Origin: Helicobacter sp. | Lineage (GTDB): Bacteria > Campylobacterota > Campylobacteria > Campylobacterales > Helicobacteraceae | Reading direction: 5' to 3' | Assembly: GCF_029067145.1 (NCBI RefSeq) | Contig: NZ_JAIEFA010000068.1 | Location: forward strand, 1-11,984 | DNA length: 11,984 nt | Shown: piece by piece, positions 11,516-11,984 of the stretch | How positions within the stretch are numbered: the first letter of the stretch is position 1 | How the letters are laid out: every line of letters begins with the position of its first letter | Position numbers and translations under genes: made by a program | Notes under the pieces: generated by a model | The model's input: only the letters and a program-made list of their open reading frames with translations | Told to the model about the DNA's origin: nothing | Database searches by the model: none

Positions 11516-11984
11516 ATGTATCATATCGCCTTTAACGCACGATGAAAATTACATCAAATATGCAAGCGTCTTGATGACAAATATCATCAACAAGATAGAC
11601 AAAAAACGCAAACTATGCGCAAGAGCCAATCCATTTTCATCTTCTAACCAACGCATTAAGCCCAAACTACACAAGAGAATCTTAAAACACTATCAAATAC
11701 CCTAAGCACAATTTATCCTGTAAGTGAAAATGCTTTTAAAAATTTACCAACTTTTAAGGGCAATCATAGTGCCTATTGGCGTCTTTTAATTGCAGATTAT
11801 TTGCCTAGCGAGATTCAAAAATGCCTTTATTTAGATGTGGATATGCTCGTGCTTTGTGATATTAGAGAAATCTTTGATATTCCTTGCGATTCTGCCCTTG
11901 CCGCGATTCCTGACCTTAGCAAACGCACAGGCAGAATCATTGAGCCAAAATGCTACAAATGGGGGGGGGGGGGGGGGGGGGGGG
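11516..11984 (+). pseudogene. frameshifted GT8-family glycosyltransferase, truncated at the window edge
   Basis: An ATG at 11516 with AAGGA upstream starts MYHIAFNA, the usual opening of Helicobacter/Campylobacter GT8 (LPS galactosyltransferase-like) enzymes. The frame then hits TGA at 11543. The continuation DENYIKYASVLMTNII reads in the +1 frame from 11541, implying a single inserted C at about 11540. The frame returns to the original one near 11669, with TQENLKTLSNTLSTIYPV, then SAYWRLLIADYLP and LYLDVDMLVLCDIREIF, which holds the Asp-Val-Asp metal/nucleotide-sugar motif of the family. The segment joining the two parts is shorter than usual, so an internal deletion is likely as well. The sequence runs into a poly-G tract and the window ends. 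Such enzymes add hexoses to lipooligosaccharide. Several lesions make a simple phase-off state unlikely; it is probably a true pseudogene. Confidence 0.78.
11961..11984 (+). repeat. poly-G run (24 or more) at the window edge
   Basis: The last 24 bases are all G, directly after ...CTACAAAT within the glycosyltransferase reading frame. Poly-G tracts of about 8-14 are standard phase-variation switches in surface-glycan genes of this group. A run of 24 that ends exactly at the end of the sequence is longer than usual and could be an assembly or sequencing artefact. Confidence 0.85.

Overview
The window looks like a contig end from a member of the Campylobacterota (epsilonproteobacteria), most likely a non-gastric Helicobacter close to the species that carry N-glycosylation (pgl) genes. 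The evidence is the AT-rich sequence, the close resemblance of several proteins to Campylobacter jejuni counterparts as I remember them (NssR, the Ctb globin, PglD/E/F, CmoB, the GT8 family), the TATAAT-type promoters with weak -35 boxes, and a long poly-G tract of the kind these genomes use for phase variation. Species assignment is inference; no rRNA is present.

Layout. 1-250: possibly the last codons of a gene entering from the left, then AT-rich DNA with a hairpin after cmoB. 251-1423 (minus): a tiny lipoprotein gene and cmoB (tRNA wobble-uridine modification) in one operon. 1540-2374 (minus): a four-helix membrane protein and a group III truncated globin, tightly coupled. 2517-3122 (plus): a divergent Crp/Fnr-family regulator that I identify as NssR, with an FNR/NssR-like palindrome between the two units; together they form a nitrosative-stress module. 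3230-7915 (plus): pglD-pglE-pglF plus a GT4 glycosyltransferase, an apparent operon that makes UDP-diNAc-bacillosamine and probably adds a sugar to a lipid-linked glycan. 7912-8112 (minus): a small lipoprotein. 8265-8769 (plus): the decayed C-terminal end of a polysaccharide pyruvyl transferase. 8796-9158 (minus): four tRNAs transcribed Lys-Glu-Val-Asp from a well-formed sigma70-type promoter. 9210-10343 (minus): CinA/PncC-like NMN amidohydrolase with an atypical N-terminal half. 10425-11312 (plus): polyphosphate kinase 2 with a Lys/Asp-rich tail. 11516-11984: a frameshifted GT8 glycosyltransferase running into a G24 run at the edge.

How it fits together. Housekeeping genes (cmoB, the tRNA operon, cinA, ppk2) surround two functional modules: the NssR-globin-membrane protein stress unit and the bacillosamine operon. 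Two broken surface-glycan genes (pyruvyl transferase, GT8) sit downstream, which suggests turnover of surface-glycan genes here. The least described item is the membrane protein that shares an operon with the globin: it has histidines in helices 1 and 4 that could hold heme, and it may be a redox or heme partner of the globin.
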